Shown: positions 48,014-57,830 of the stretch, in pieces | Numbering within the stretch: position 1 is the stretch's first letter | How the letters are laid out: each line of letters starts with the position of its first letter | From: Maratus speciosus | Taxonomy: Eukaryota > Arthropoda > Arachnida > Araneae > Salticidae | Assembly: GCA_963932465.1 (NCBI GenBank) | Contig: OZ010795.1 | Coordinates: forward strand, 473,918,806 to 473,982,805 | Reading direction: 5' to 3' | DNA length: 64,000 bases | Program-made: the position numbers and the translations under genes | Notes under the pieces: model-generated | Told to the model about the DNA's origin: nothing | Database searches by the model: none | Seen by the model: only the letters and a program-made list of their open reading frames with translations

Positions 48014-48196
48014 TGCACAGATGTCATATACATACCAATATTGGAGCGATTTTTTCCGACGCCAATTCGACGAAAACATCAACAGCATAAACAATAACAT
48101 CCGGGTTACCATATCACACAAAATAACGACACTTTGGCGCCAGTTAAGTACCGTTGCGTATATGACATTGGCGGCAGAAAAAAATCGCGCCAATGT
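48014..48196. mobile_element. Degenerate GCACAGATGTCATAT-type MITE
   Basis: The left end 'gcacagatgtcatatacat' with 'gcgattttttccgacgcc' is partly mirrored by 'atatgacattggcggcag' and 'aaaaaatcgcgccaat' at 48150-48196. It is related to the MITE at 48470-48675 but with a deleted right terminus. The overlapping antiparallel frames here arise from the inverted repeat. Confidence 0.6.
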
Positions 48197-48469
48197 ATTT
48201 TTTTTTTGTTGTTTTGTTTTTGTTTTGTTTTTTTAATGTGTAAAATTAAATATTTTTTACAATATGTGTATGTGTAACAATCATTTACGTTGAAATTTAA
48301 ATGTTTGAATTTATTTTTATAATATTAACTGCTATTTATACAATTTACATTGGAAAATAAAAATTTACCCTCTCTGATACACTTAAAAAAAATAAATAAA
48401 AAACATTATCGCCCGTGATGCCTTTTTGGCTTAAAATCGCATTGTTTGGCGACAAAAGTAAAAACAACA

Positions 48470-48675
48470 GGCACAGATGTCATATTCGCCCCATATTGGC
48501 GCGATATTTTCTGACGCCAATGTCATATACGCAATGTATACTTAACCGGCGCCAAAGTGTCGTCATTTTGCTTGATATGGTAACCCGGATGTTGTTGTTT
48601 ATGATGTTGATGTTTTCGCCAAATCGGCGTCGAAAAAAAATCGCGCCAATATGGGGCGAATATGACATCTGTGCC
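48470..48675. mobile_element. GGCACAGATGTCATAT MITE, 206 bp, 8-bp duplication
   Basis: The ends GGCACAGATGTCATAT (48470-) and its inverse (-48675) continue for about 36 bp with 'cgccccatattggcgcgat'. The flanks are identical: AAACAACA at 48462-48469 and 48676-48683. An 8-bp duplication suggests hAT-type mobilisation. Larger relatives are at 50822-51163 and 56292-56629. Confidence 0.85.
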
Positions 48676-48823
48676 AAACAACATTTTAAATAAACAAATA
48701 TCATTTTAAATAAACCATTTCCTACAACTCATAAGTAGAGCCATTTTTAGAGCTATTTCTGCGAGTTTCTCCGGTAAGACACATAATGGGAATGAGATAA
48801 AAATCAAAATAATTTAAAAAAAT

Positions 48824-49611
48824 CCCTGTCGGCTCGGCCCTACAGGCGGAGGTAGATTTCGAAGTTTACTAAATTCACCAACAAAATTTAAATCAAGATT
48901 AGAGGTAAACCCATTTCCTTCACTAAAAATGAGCTCTAGGGAGCTAAACATTTTGTGAAAATTCTAATATATACACGAATACACACACGCATGTATATGG
49001 AATAGGTTTAAAAATGGCTAAAACAAATTCAGAGAACCTCAAAGTGTTAAAATATGTAAATATTTCCATAGTCGGGTTTTTATCATGTTTTAGTACGTTT
49101 CTTCAAACTCATATGACGTTATATATGCACCTGCTGAGGTCCATTATATTTCCAATATGACGCAATATATATATATTTTTTAATTCCTCAAACTATTTAT
49201 TTCATTTTGAGTTTTCATGCTAAAATCTTGCTCTAGAAAACTTATGACGTAATATTCAATTTGGTTTCAATTCTTCAAACTATTTATTTAGTTTATTTTT
49301 TCACGTGAAAACTTGCAATAGAAAAGCAATTGTTGTGGTGAGAATTTTATTGTTTTTTTTTCTTAATTGTTGGCAACTGCTATAACGAAAAATATTTATT
49401 TTTTCCTGTCATTGTTGTGCAAGAGTTGGTTTTATCAGAATCTTGTTAAGATGGTATTCAAAATTTTGAATCCTCCCCATTTCCATTCCCTTGGGCCGAT
49501 TTTGACAATTTTCAATCCCCGCCGAGATATCAGCCATCTGAAAGTTGTTGGCGAGTTTGAAGACGATCCGTGCATAATTGCGACTTTTATCGTGCGGACA
49601 AAATTTAGTAC

Positions 49612-49672
<61 letters not shown>

Positions 49673-49792
49673 TTTTAGGTGGGGTGGTTTTGGGTTCCTG
49701 GGGTCATATAATGAAAAGTTATGAAGGAATTTTTCAAAAGTCGCACCATGGTAACGACTGCAATAGGTAGTATTTCTTACGAAATCTACCTA
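48824..49792 (-). mobile_element. Family E copy E1 (Helentron/HINE-like)
   Basis: On the minus strand it begins with an imperfect hairpin (49765-49791; 'aggtagatttcgtaagaaat' side). Next come 'acccaaaaccacc', a (TA)n/(GTAT)n tract (about 49612-49668), a unique body, a single arm 'cgaaatctacct' (about 48849-48860) and a G+C-rich hairpin 'cctgtagggccgag' (48825-48846). Its first 130 bp are related to family F at 25651. No coding capacity. Confidence 0.65.
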
Positions 49793-49801
49793 AAAAAAAA
49801 A

Positions 49802-50598
49802 TCCCTGCCGGCTCGGGCCTACAGGTTGAGGTAGATTTCGAAGTGAAGTACTAAATTAACCAACAAAATTTAAATCAAGATTAGAGATAAACCCAGTTCC
49901 TCCACTAAGAATGAGCTCTAGGGAGCTAAACATTTTGTGAAAATTCTAATATACACGAATACACACACGCATGCATATGAAATAGGTTTAAAAAATAGCT
50001 AGAGCAAATTCAGAAAACCTCAAAGTGATAAATAAGTTAAAATTTCCATAGTCGGGTTTTTATCATGTTTTAATACGTTTCTTCAAACTCACATGACGTT
50101 ACATATTCACCTGCTGAGGTCCATTTTATTTCCAATATGACGCAATATTTTGTTGTTGTTTTTTAATTCGTCAAACTATTTATTTCATTTTGAGTTTTCA
50201 TGCGGAAATCTTGCTCTAGGAAACTTATGACGTAATATTCAATTTGTTTTCAATTCGTCAAACTATTTATTTTATTTAATTTTTCACGTGAAATTCTCGC
50301 AAAAGAAAAGCAATTGTTGTGGTGAGAATTTTATTGCTTTTTTTTAATTGTTGGCAACTGCAATAACGAAAAATATTTATTTTTTTTTCTGTCATTGTTG
50401 TGTAAGAGCTGATTTTATCGGAATCAAGTTAAGATGGTATTCAAATTTTTGAACCCTCCCCATTTCCATTCCCTTGGTCCGATTTCACCCATTTTCAATC
50501 CCCGCCGAGATATTAGCCATCTCAAAGTTGTTGGCGAGTTTGACGACGATCCGTGCATAATTGCGACTTTTATCGTGCGGACAAAATTTAGTACATAC

Positions 50599-50635
<37 letters not shown>

Positions 50636-50760
50636 AACTTTTTAGGTGGGGGTGGTTTTGGGTTCCTGGGGTCCTATAATGAAAAGTTATGAAGGAATTT
50701 TTCAAAAGTCGTACCATGGTAACGACTGCAATAGGTAGTATTTCTTACGAAATCTACCTA
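49802..50760 (-). mobile_element. Family E copy E2, tandem with E1
   Basis: It is a second complete copy, about 92-95% identical to E1 by eye, in the same orientation. It begins directly after an A run of about ten bases. The terminal hairpin is at 50733-50759, the microsatellite at about 50591-50634 and the G+C-rich hairpin at 49804-49825. The frames at 49367-49669 and 50424-50717 are repeats of the same non-coding segment. Confidence 0.7.
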
Positions 50761-50806
50761 ATAGTAGTGAGATTTTATATAATCAAATTTTTGAGTTGAA
50801 TTTTTC

Positions 50807-51809
50807 TGTAGTACTTGATTAGGCACAGATGTCATATATGCACCACGTTGGCACGATTTTTTTCTGGCGCCAATTTGGCGAAAACCTTGTCTTCGAATAT
50901 CAGTTACATATATATTTTTAAAAAGGGAATAGCAATAAATGAAAAAAGTTTAATTAATAGCTATAGAACAAAACAATTTGTATAATTTTAAAAAAGAAAA
51001 TAAAAGTTAATAAACAATTTATTAATAAATAAATAACAATCTCCGGGTTACCATAGCAATCAAAATAACGACACTTTGGCGCCAGTTACGTACTCCAATG
51101 CGTAAATGAGATTGGCGTCTGAAAAAAATCGCGCCAACGTGGTGCGTATATGACATCTGTGTCCTTGATTATCCCGTCGACAAAAAAACTGTCGCCAAAC
51201 AGTAAGGTTAAATGCCAATAATGGATGATCGTAAATGTCACATTCACTTGACATTAAATACGTTAAACGTGTTTGTTACGTCATCAAGTCTTTTTAATTC
51301 GACGTTTTATTTGTAAATTGATTACTGTTTTAATAATTTACATGTTCTTTCGTTATTTAACATTACAGCAAAATTTGAAATTTTTATTCTTTAAGCTGAT
51401 ATCTAATGTTTACATAATTTTATAGTTATATCCGTATACGTTTTTGGCTAAATAAAGAGCATCAGGTTCCTTGCAATTTTCCGTTATCATTGATATTTAT
51501 TGCGTGTTCTTTAATAAATGCGATTATTACATTTAAAATACTTACTTCTTATTCACAAATACTATATCTTAAAATTATACCTTTTTTCTGGTTTAATTTA
51601 ATAATTCTGCATGTAAATACGTAAACTATTAGTATTATTTGGCCCGAAATTATCTAAATAAATCAAATTTTATAATTGGTATATCCCTTTACGCCGTAAG
51701 TGAACGTTATCATTAAAGTAACACTGTTCTTTAGTGATTTTTTAAAATTAAATTAATTAATTTTTCTTTCTTGAAAGTTTAGAGTCAGAGGAATAATGAA
51801 GTAGTAATC
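50807..51809. mobile_element. C element copy C2, carrying a MITE
   Basis: The left end resembles 'ggtactacttgatta..tcccgtcgac' and is split by the MITE at 50822-51163. The right end is 'ggaataatgaagtagta' (about 51790-51806). The flanking 7-mer ATTTTTC is present at 50800-50806 and 51810-51816. Without the MITE it is about 650 bp. The body is AT-rich and non-coding. The ends are related to the short MITE at 13422-13705. Confidence 0.7.
50822..51163. mobile_element. GGCACAGATGTCATAT MITE in C2, 342 bp
   Basis: The inverted ends 'ggcacagatgtcatat..gcaccacgttggc' (50822-) and 'gacacagatgtcatat' (inverted, -51163) are flanked by CTTGATTA at 50814-50821 and 51164-51171. The uninterrupted C end at 63845-63864 contains CTTGATTA once, proving the duplication. 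Confidence 0.9.
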
Positions 51810-52226
51810 ATTTTTCTTAACCTGGTGGAAGCGATAACGCGCCAAATATTGCATGAATTGAAATATTTCATATTGAATTCATTTTTAAGCATTACGAATA
51901 TTTCTTTCATGTTTAAATTAAATATTTTCGTTTATAATATTTTCCCTCATTAAAGCGGTTTTTCTTTCACTGTTTAAAAATTGAATATTAGTAATTATTT
52001 TCTTCTTTTGTTTGAAAGACGTTTGTATTGTTTTCTAACGGGTATAACCATTTCAATTCATTTATCAAAGATAATTTTCGCCAAATGATAATCACTGGCA
52101 ACCTTTTCGTTCAAAATAACAGTAAAATACGAAATTTATTATCAAAGATCATAGCTATTCCTGTATATTTTCTCATAAACCACACCGGGAATATTTCCTA
52201 TCGAATGATACACGTTGGAAAAAAAT

Positions 52227-52258
52227 CCACCGGGTAGTTTTTGAAAACTACCCGGTGG
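52227..52258. repeat. Perfect palindrome near the end of G unit 2
   Basis: The 15-nt arm CCACCGGGTAGTTTT, a TG loop and the exact reverse complement lie 30 bp before the start of unit 3. The corresponding places in units 1 and 3 (about 46228 and 61598) are only partly palindromic because the right arm reads 'aaaacactcgagcgg'. Such a structure near an element end recalls Helitron-type terminators, but here that is only a suggestion. Confidence 0.75.
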
Positions 52259-52343
52259 AACTTTTAGAGCTTACTGCTTTATAATATGCTAGCAGGCTAT
52301 GCCCGCTGCGCTGGTCAGTATTTCCAAATGAACCTTGGATTAA

Positions 52344-54071
52344 GACGATGTGTGTCCCTTAAAAAAGGGGACCGTCTTCCGGTCCCAGACCCTTTTCAGG
52401 TCCATATGTCCAGGCTGAGACCGCCCGAGAAACACGCCCCGCGACGCGTCCTGAAGGTCGCCGTCAGACGCGCCCCATCAAGGCGATCCCTGAGACCTCG
52501 GGCCTCACCTGCACTCCGGTCAGACCGACACCGCTGCCCAGCGCACACGGTGACGGCTATTCCCAAGAAGAGACGAACGGCCGCTACGACAGTCCTCACC
52601 ACCCAGCTAGAAAAACCAAGCGGTCCCTAAACTTGGTTACTCGAGCCGGTAGACCCCGTAAGCCCTGCAGGAACCAGACGCCTATAAAGACTCTGGGCCC
52701 ACGAACTGAACCGAGGCTTCCCGACCCGAATTTAATTTACGGAAGGCCCCCAAGATCAGATACCATTTACCGGCAGATACATTTATGTGGGCCAGCCGAT
52801 AGGAAAGTTATTGAAGAGCCCCTAGCTTGAAAACCAGGGAGGACGGGGAAAGTCCCTCCGGCCGTAAAGCGACCCAGCTCCTGGCTTTTCGCCCAAGCCA
52901 CCCGGCTCAACCGACGGAACCCCTCGCGGATCACGCCCGGAACCAGTTGGCCCAGACTAGATGCCGTTAGAGACCCCAGGCGGGCACGGAAAGCTCCACC
53001 TAGACGGAATAGACTCCGCCTCGCTAGGGGGTTGGACGGAACAGAGTCCGCCAGCCCCCCACCGACTCGACCCCGTCCGAAGACAGAGAAGACAGCGGAG
53101 GCCGACAGAAGCCCGCCCGCCACTACCTTACCTCACGACCGTCGAGGGTACCCAGGCCCGAAGGCCCCTGACCCCGTGCAGTGACCGACCGCTACCTTTG
53201 TTAGTTCGTTCGAAAGTTAGGTGGAGACACCTCTAGGTCCTCATCACCAGGCGAGGAAAACTCCGGTACCGCATAGGCACGGAGGACCTGGATCGGACCA
53301 AGAGTTCCTCTGAGGCACGATGAGCCGCCGCGTTACCGGCGAGCCTCCGGGCCGTTTCGCCGCGGGGACAGCGTTTGATGGTGGACCTGTCGGCCGACCC
53401 CCTCCCAAGGGTCACGGCACGACATGGAGCAACCAGAGCCATACTGGCCTCCCCACGCGACCGCTAAAACGGGGGCACCGCAACGGGGGCACCGCCAAAC
53501 CCTACCACCCTAAGGATCGGCTCCCAACTGCTTCAGCTGAGGTCCTCGGAGGGATGAGCCACCCAAGTCATAAAGTAACCTGGGCGCTGTCCGAAACCCT
53601 CGCCCTTCGGTTGCTCCGGGAGTCCCTGCATGGCGTTCCCGCGAGCCCCGTCGTCACTAGCGAGCACCGAGGACTTTCCACTACAAAGCCCTCACTCCTA
53701 CCTCAGGCTCCCTCTTAGTCAATAGGTGGATGGGGTCCTATCGCCTTAGCTAGTCTTTGCCCGGCGACACCATCCGACCCTTAGACCGGCACCGGGATCG
53801 ACCTACGGAACGTCGCTACCCGGCTTGCCCAGAGAACCCGGGTACCGGAGGACCGTACCTTTGGTACCCACCGAAGCGGGCTACGGCCCTATGCACAACG
53901 TCCGTTAACCGTGGCCACCGGACTCAACGCCTGTCGGAGATGAGCCTCTCGAGGAGGTGGCGATTCGTCCCCATCCGGCCCCCTCGCATTCGTGCACAAC
54001 GAACTCTGCCGAGCTTCCGGTCACCTCCCCCCACTCAAGAGGTCGGGTCGGAACCACCCGGAAGGGCGGCC
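52344..54071. mobile_element. G+C-rich 1.73-kb insert of unknown class
   Basis: Composition switches abruptly from AT-rich to roughly 60-65% G+C with abundant CpG, and back again. The block is bracketed by the 12-mer ACCTTGGATTAA (52332-52343 and 54072-54083). That sequence is single at the corresponding place in G unit 1 (about 40829-40840, one difference). A 12-bp duplication without inverted ends suggests target-primed retrotransposition. No poly-A tail, no reverse transcriptase and no long conserved frame are seen. The + strand is C-rich and T-poor. Near the left edge 'gggaccg-tcttc-cggtccc' (about 52369-52387) forms a strong hairpin. It could be a truncated non-LTR element, a SINE-like RNA or a processed copy of a structured RNA. 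I cannot name it. Confidence 0.7.
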
Positions 54072-56033
54072 ACCTTGGATTAAATGAAATAAATTTGAAC
54101 TTGTATTTTAAACAATTTGGACCTTCAGCTGGACTTTGCTCATTGCTGAAAACGATGCGAACGCCATTGCAATATATTATCTTAAGCGTCGGACAAAATT
54201 TAGCTATTCACCAGCAATTCTTTTAGTTGATTGTTAACAGTTCACTTTTGGTAGGGTAATGTGACCCTTATGACAACAGGAATTAAAATGGTCTTTGATC
54301 TGACATTACAAAATTAGAATCCATTAGAATGATTGCAAAGATTGACCATTGAACACGAATAATGTTCAGGTGGTTCATTTTCGTTTGATAGTTCTTGAAC
54401 TCCTGTGATCTCAGTTCGCGCAATAAGTGATTCTGGTAGCTTAAATATAATCTCACAGAATGTTACGTTATATTTCTTAATAAACGTCCTCTTGTGACAG
54501 ATCTACTATTACTGTTTTCTCTCTTTGGATTCCAGCAGAGTAAATACCGTAAAAAATGTATTGAACAATTTGTCGTCAAAAAAGAATGTTTAACTTTCAT
54601 ATTTCAAAGAAAAGTCAAATATAAAAAAGTGTGTTTTCAAAGCTGAATTGTTTGAATAAAATTAAAATGACGTCATTTTCACTGCCTTTTCATTTTGTTG
54701 AGCATTTACAATCATATAACCGTTTACACGTTATAAAATTTGCTGACTTAATCTTGCAAAAAAAAATAAACCTCTTGCATCAAATAAAATCTTTCTAATC
54801 ATCTGTAATCGACTCCATTGTGATGGTCTACGTCAAACATTAAGACTGATGCAACAATATTGTTGCACATTTACCAGAGTTAATGACAAAACAAACTTAA
54901 TTACTCGCCAAAATACGATCCAATAAATAATGTCGAAATATTCATGTCTTAAATAGACCTGACAATGATAAATAAAGTTAGTTATACAAAAATTTTAGCA
55001 ATAAGCATTTTGGTGAATACTTGAACCGGAGATTTATTTTGCATTTTTCTAAAGAGCATAATAACGCACGGACAAATAAATAGACTTGCTAATTCCTTTA
55101 TAGTCAAGAGTAAATTAATCTACCATCTATTGTGTAAATAACTCAGATTATGAAAATAACTCTTAATTTGTTGCTAAGTTTAGCTGAAGCGACGAATTAA
55201 ATATATATATATATATCTGAAATTAAATACAGCAAACAATTTCTATTGCAAAATTTTGGCTTTTTTTTTTTTTTTTTTACAATAATAATAACGCATAATT
55301 GCAGAAATCTTAAGAATCTTATTATATCCTAACTTTTAAAGCAGTGAATATTCCTATAGGTGAAATTGGCAATAGGTCCGACATCTTAAAAAAAATAACA
55401 TAATGCGCAATTTCCCATTAATAAGTAATAGTCTGAGTTCAAGGATATAAAAATGACATGCTTGAAGAAAAGAAAACGGCATGTTTCCATAGTAATGGTA
55501 TTCCAAATTATGATAAAAAATATTTTTAATCTCTGAAATTAAATTATTCTAGCATATGTCTGTATTTAGCAGACATGTACACTAAAATTTAAATACCTGC
55601 TAATTATAAATTTAACTGCTTTTTATATGAATTACATCTGAATATAAAAAATTACTCCAAAATCTTCTCCTACACATGAAAATAATGATTGCTACCTTCG
55701 CCTGGTTTATTTCACGCTTCTGCCTTTGTGGTTTAAAATTGCATTGTTTGGCGACAACAGTAAATTCGATCCCCAATTAAACAAATAACGTACAAATCGC
55801 AGTTAGAGCCATTTTTAAAAATAATTCTGCTAATTTCTCCTGTAAGAAACATAATGGAAGAATAGATAAAAATCAAAATAAAATTATTTTTTAAAAAAGA
55901 AAAAGAAATTTATTCAGATTTTTATCTAGTGAAATTTTTGAGAAGCATTTTTTCTTTAACCTGGCGCGTAAAAGATAAAAACGCCAAATATGGTATCAAC
56001 TCAAAACTTTCTTAGTTAATTAAAAGAAAAAAT

Positions 56034-56221
56034 GGTATTTTTCGGTTAGCCGGGCGCCAGTGTTATATATACATATATATGTATATATAAATGTATGTAT
56101 ATATACATATATATTTACATATATATATGTGTGTATATATCTATATATATGCATATTTACATATATGTATGTATATAAATATGTATATATAACACTGGCG
56201 CCCGGCTAACCGAAAAGTACC
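56034..56221. mobile_element. Palindromic 188-bp MITE with GCCGGGCGCCAGTG ends
   Basis: The inverted ends begin GGTA(C/T)TTTTCGGTTAGCC and run about 40 bp with one mismatch. The centre is a 'tatatacata' simple repeat, so the whole element folds into one hairpin. The flanks are GAAAAAAT at 56026-56033 and 56222-56229 (8 bp), indicating hAT-type insertion. Its ends resemble those of the MITE at 11120-11450. Confidence 0.9.
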
Positions 56222-56291
56222 GAAAAAATAATAATACTGAGATTTTATATAATCAAATTTTTGAGTTACATTTTTCGGTACTACTTGATTA

Positions 56292-56629
56292 GGCATCGAT
56301 GTCATATATTCAACACGTTGGCGCGATTTTTTCTGACGCCAATTTGGCGTAAACCTTGTTTTCGAATATCAATTACATATGTATTTTAAAAAAGGGAATA
56401 GCAATAAAAAAATGTTTAATTAATAACTATAGAACAAAACAATTTGTATAATTTTTAAAAAGAAAATAAAAGTTAATAAATAATTTATTAATAAATAAAC
56501 AACATCCTCCTGGTTACCATATCAAGCAAAATAACGATACTTTGGAGCCACTTAAGTATCCCGGTGCGTATATGAGATTGGCATCAGAAAAAAATCGCGC
56601 CAACGTGGTGCGTATATGACATCTGTGTC
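56292..56629. mobile_element. GGCACAGATGTCATAT MITE in C3, 338 bp
   Basis: The same MITE at the same position as in C2, flanked by CTTGATTA at 56284-56291 and 56630-56637. Its left end has mutated ('ggcatcgatgtcatat'). Internal sequence matches 50822-51163 closely. Confidence 0.88.
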
Positions 56630-57154
56630 CTTGATTATCCCGTCGACAAAAAAACTGTCGCCAAACTGTAAGGTTAAATGCTAATAATGGGTGATCGTAA
56701 ATGTCACATTCAGATGACATTAAATATGTTAAACGTGTTTGGTAGTCATCAAGTCTTTTTAATTCGACGTTTTATTTGTAAATTGATTATTGTTTTCCTA
56801 ATTTACATGTTCTTTCGTTATTTAAAATTACTGCAAAACTTTAAATTTATTTTCTTTAAGCCTATATTGTATGTTTACATAAATTTTATAGTTATATACG
56901 GTTATATTATTTTTTGGTTAAATAAAGAGTATCAGGTTCCTTGCAATTTTCCGTTATCATTGATATTTATTGCGTGTTCTTTAATAAATGCGATTATTAC
57001 ATTTAAAATATTTACTTCTAATTCACAAATACTATAACCTAAAAATATACTTTGTTTTTGGTTTAATTTAATAATTCTTCATGTAAATACGTTAACTATA
57101 GTATTATTTTGTACGAAATTATCTAAATAAATCAAATTTTATATTTCGTATCTA

Positions 57155-57830
57155 GACACACGGCAGTGTGTCAGCCAAGTTCGCCTGACATAGCCGTGTG
57201 TTATTTACACGAACCATTTCGAGCTGTTTTCATCAAATTTCAATGCTCCACAACTGAAAATCTACGAGACCTACGTACTTGTTATACGAAATGTGTAGTA
57301 AGGCCACCCTAATTACCTAAAATCCAAAATTTTATAAATAACGCATAATTAGTTTCGGAGATAATGACATTTGAAAATGTCTGATAATCGATAATTTTAC
57401 CACTGACTGACTGACTGAATCACTCACTCATCAAAAAGATCTCGTATATGTACTGCAGCTACAGACTTCAAATTTGGTGCGAAGTTCGTTTACACTATAA
57501 AACTGAGGAAAAAAATAAAAAAATTGTGAAAATCGATGAATTACCCACCTGGGGCTGCCCATTTTTACTTTACCATTGCGTCTATTAGGCGAAATTTTAA
57601 TTTGCCGTAGGAGGGGACGCTGTTCTGTCGCCAAATACAGCCAAGTTTCTCGCCAACATGGCGATATATCGCCAAATTTGGCGACCAAAATTAGTCGCCA
57701 AAAGTGACGCCACCTTGGCGATATCTCTAATATTTCGCCAAATTCCCATAGACTTCCATTGTAAACCTATCTACTTACTGGGGGTTTATCTGGGTTTACT
57801 TGCTTACAGAAAATCAACAAATTGAGATAT
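57155..57830 (-). mobile_element. Partial hairpin-ended element H with (GTCA)n tract
   Basis: A hairpin at about 57157-57205 (arms 'acacacggc' and 'gccgtgtgt', inner 'tgtcag/ctgaca') lies at one end. A 'gactgactgactga' tract is at about 57403-57418, followed by a zone with some ten 'tcgccaa/ttggcga' motifs (57590-57740). The order hairpin, tetranucleotide tract, body parallels families A, B, E and F. The far end is not identified because family B sequence follows directly. Confidence 0.45.

Larger units (their letters stand above)
46291..52288 (+). repeat. G unit 2, with E, C and MITE insertions
   Basis: It starts 'ctagcagactttgcccgctg'. Insertions within it are a MITE at 48470-48675, two E elements at 48824-50760 and C2 at 50807-51809. 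Removing these leaves about 2.84 kb. Its end carries a perfect palindrome at 52227-52258. It is AT-rich and non-coding; the frame at 46641-46898 has no domain. Confidence 0.7.

Noticed and set aside
52400..52440. Possible hammerhead-like core (CTGAGA...GAGAAAC).
   Set aside because: The conserved CUGANGA box is not matched and the required stems are not evident.
52344..54071. The G+C-rich insert as rRNA.
   Set aside because: No conserved 18S or 28S blocks could be matched on either strand, only isolated 10-12-nt coincidences such as 'gatcagatacca'.
52286..54226. Many long frames on both strands of the G+C-rich insert.
   Set aside because: High G+C content makes stop codons rare. The frames are broken, overlap on opposite strands, and show no reverse transcriptase, zinc-finger or other domain.
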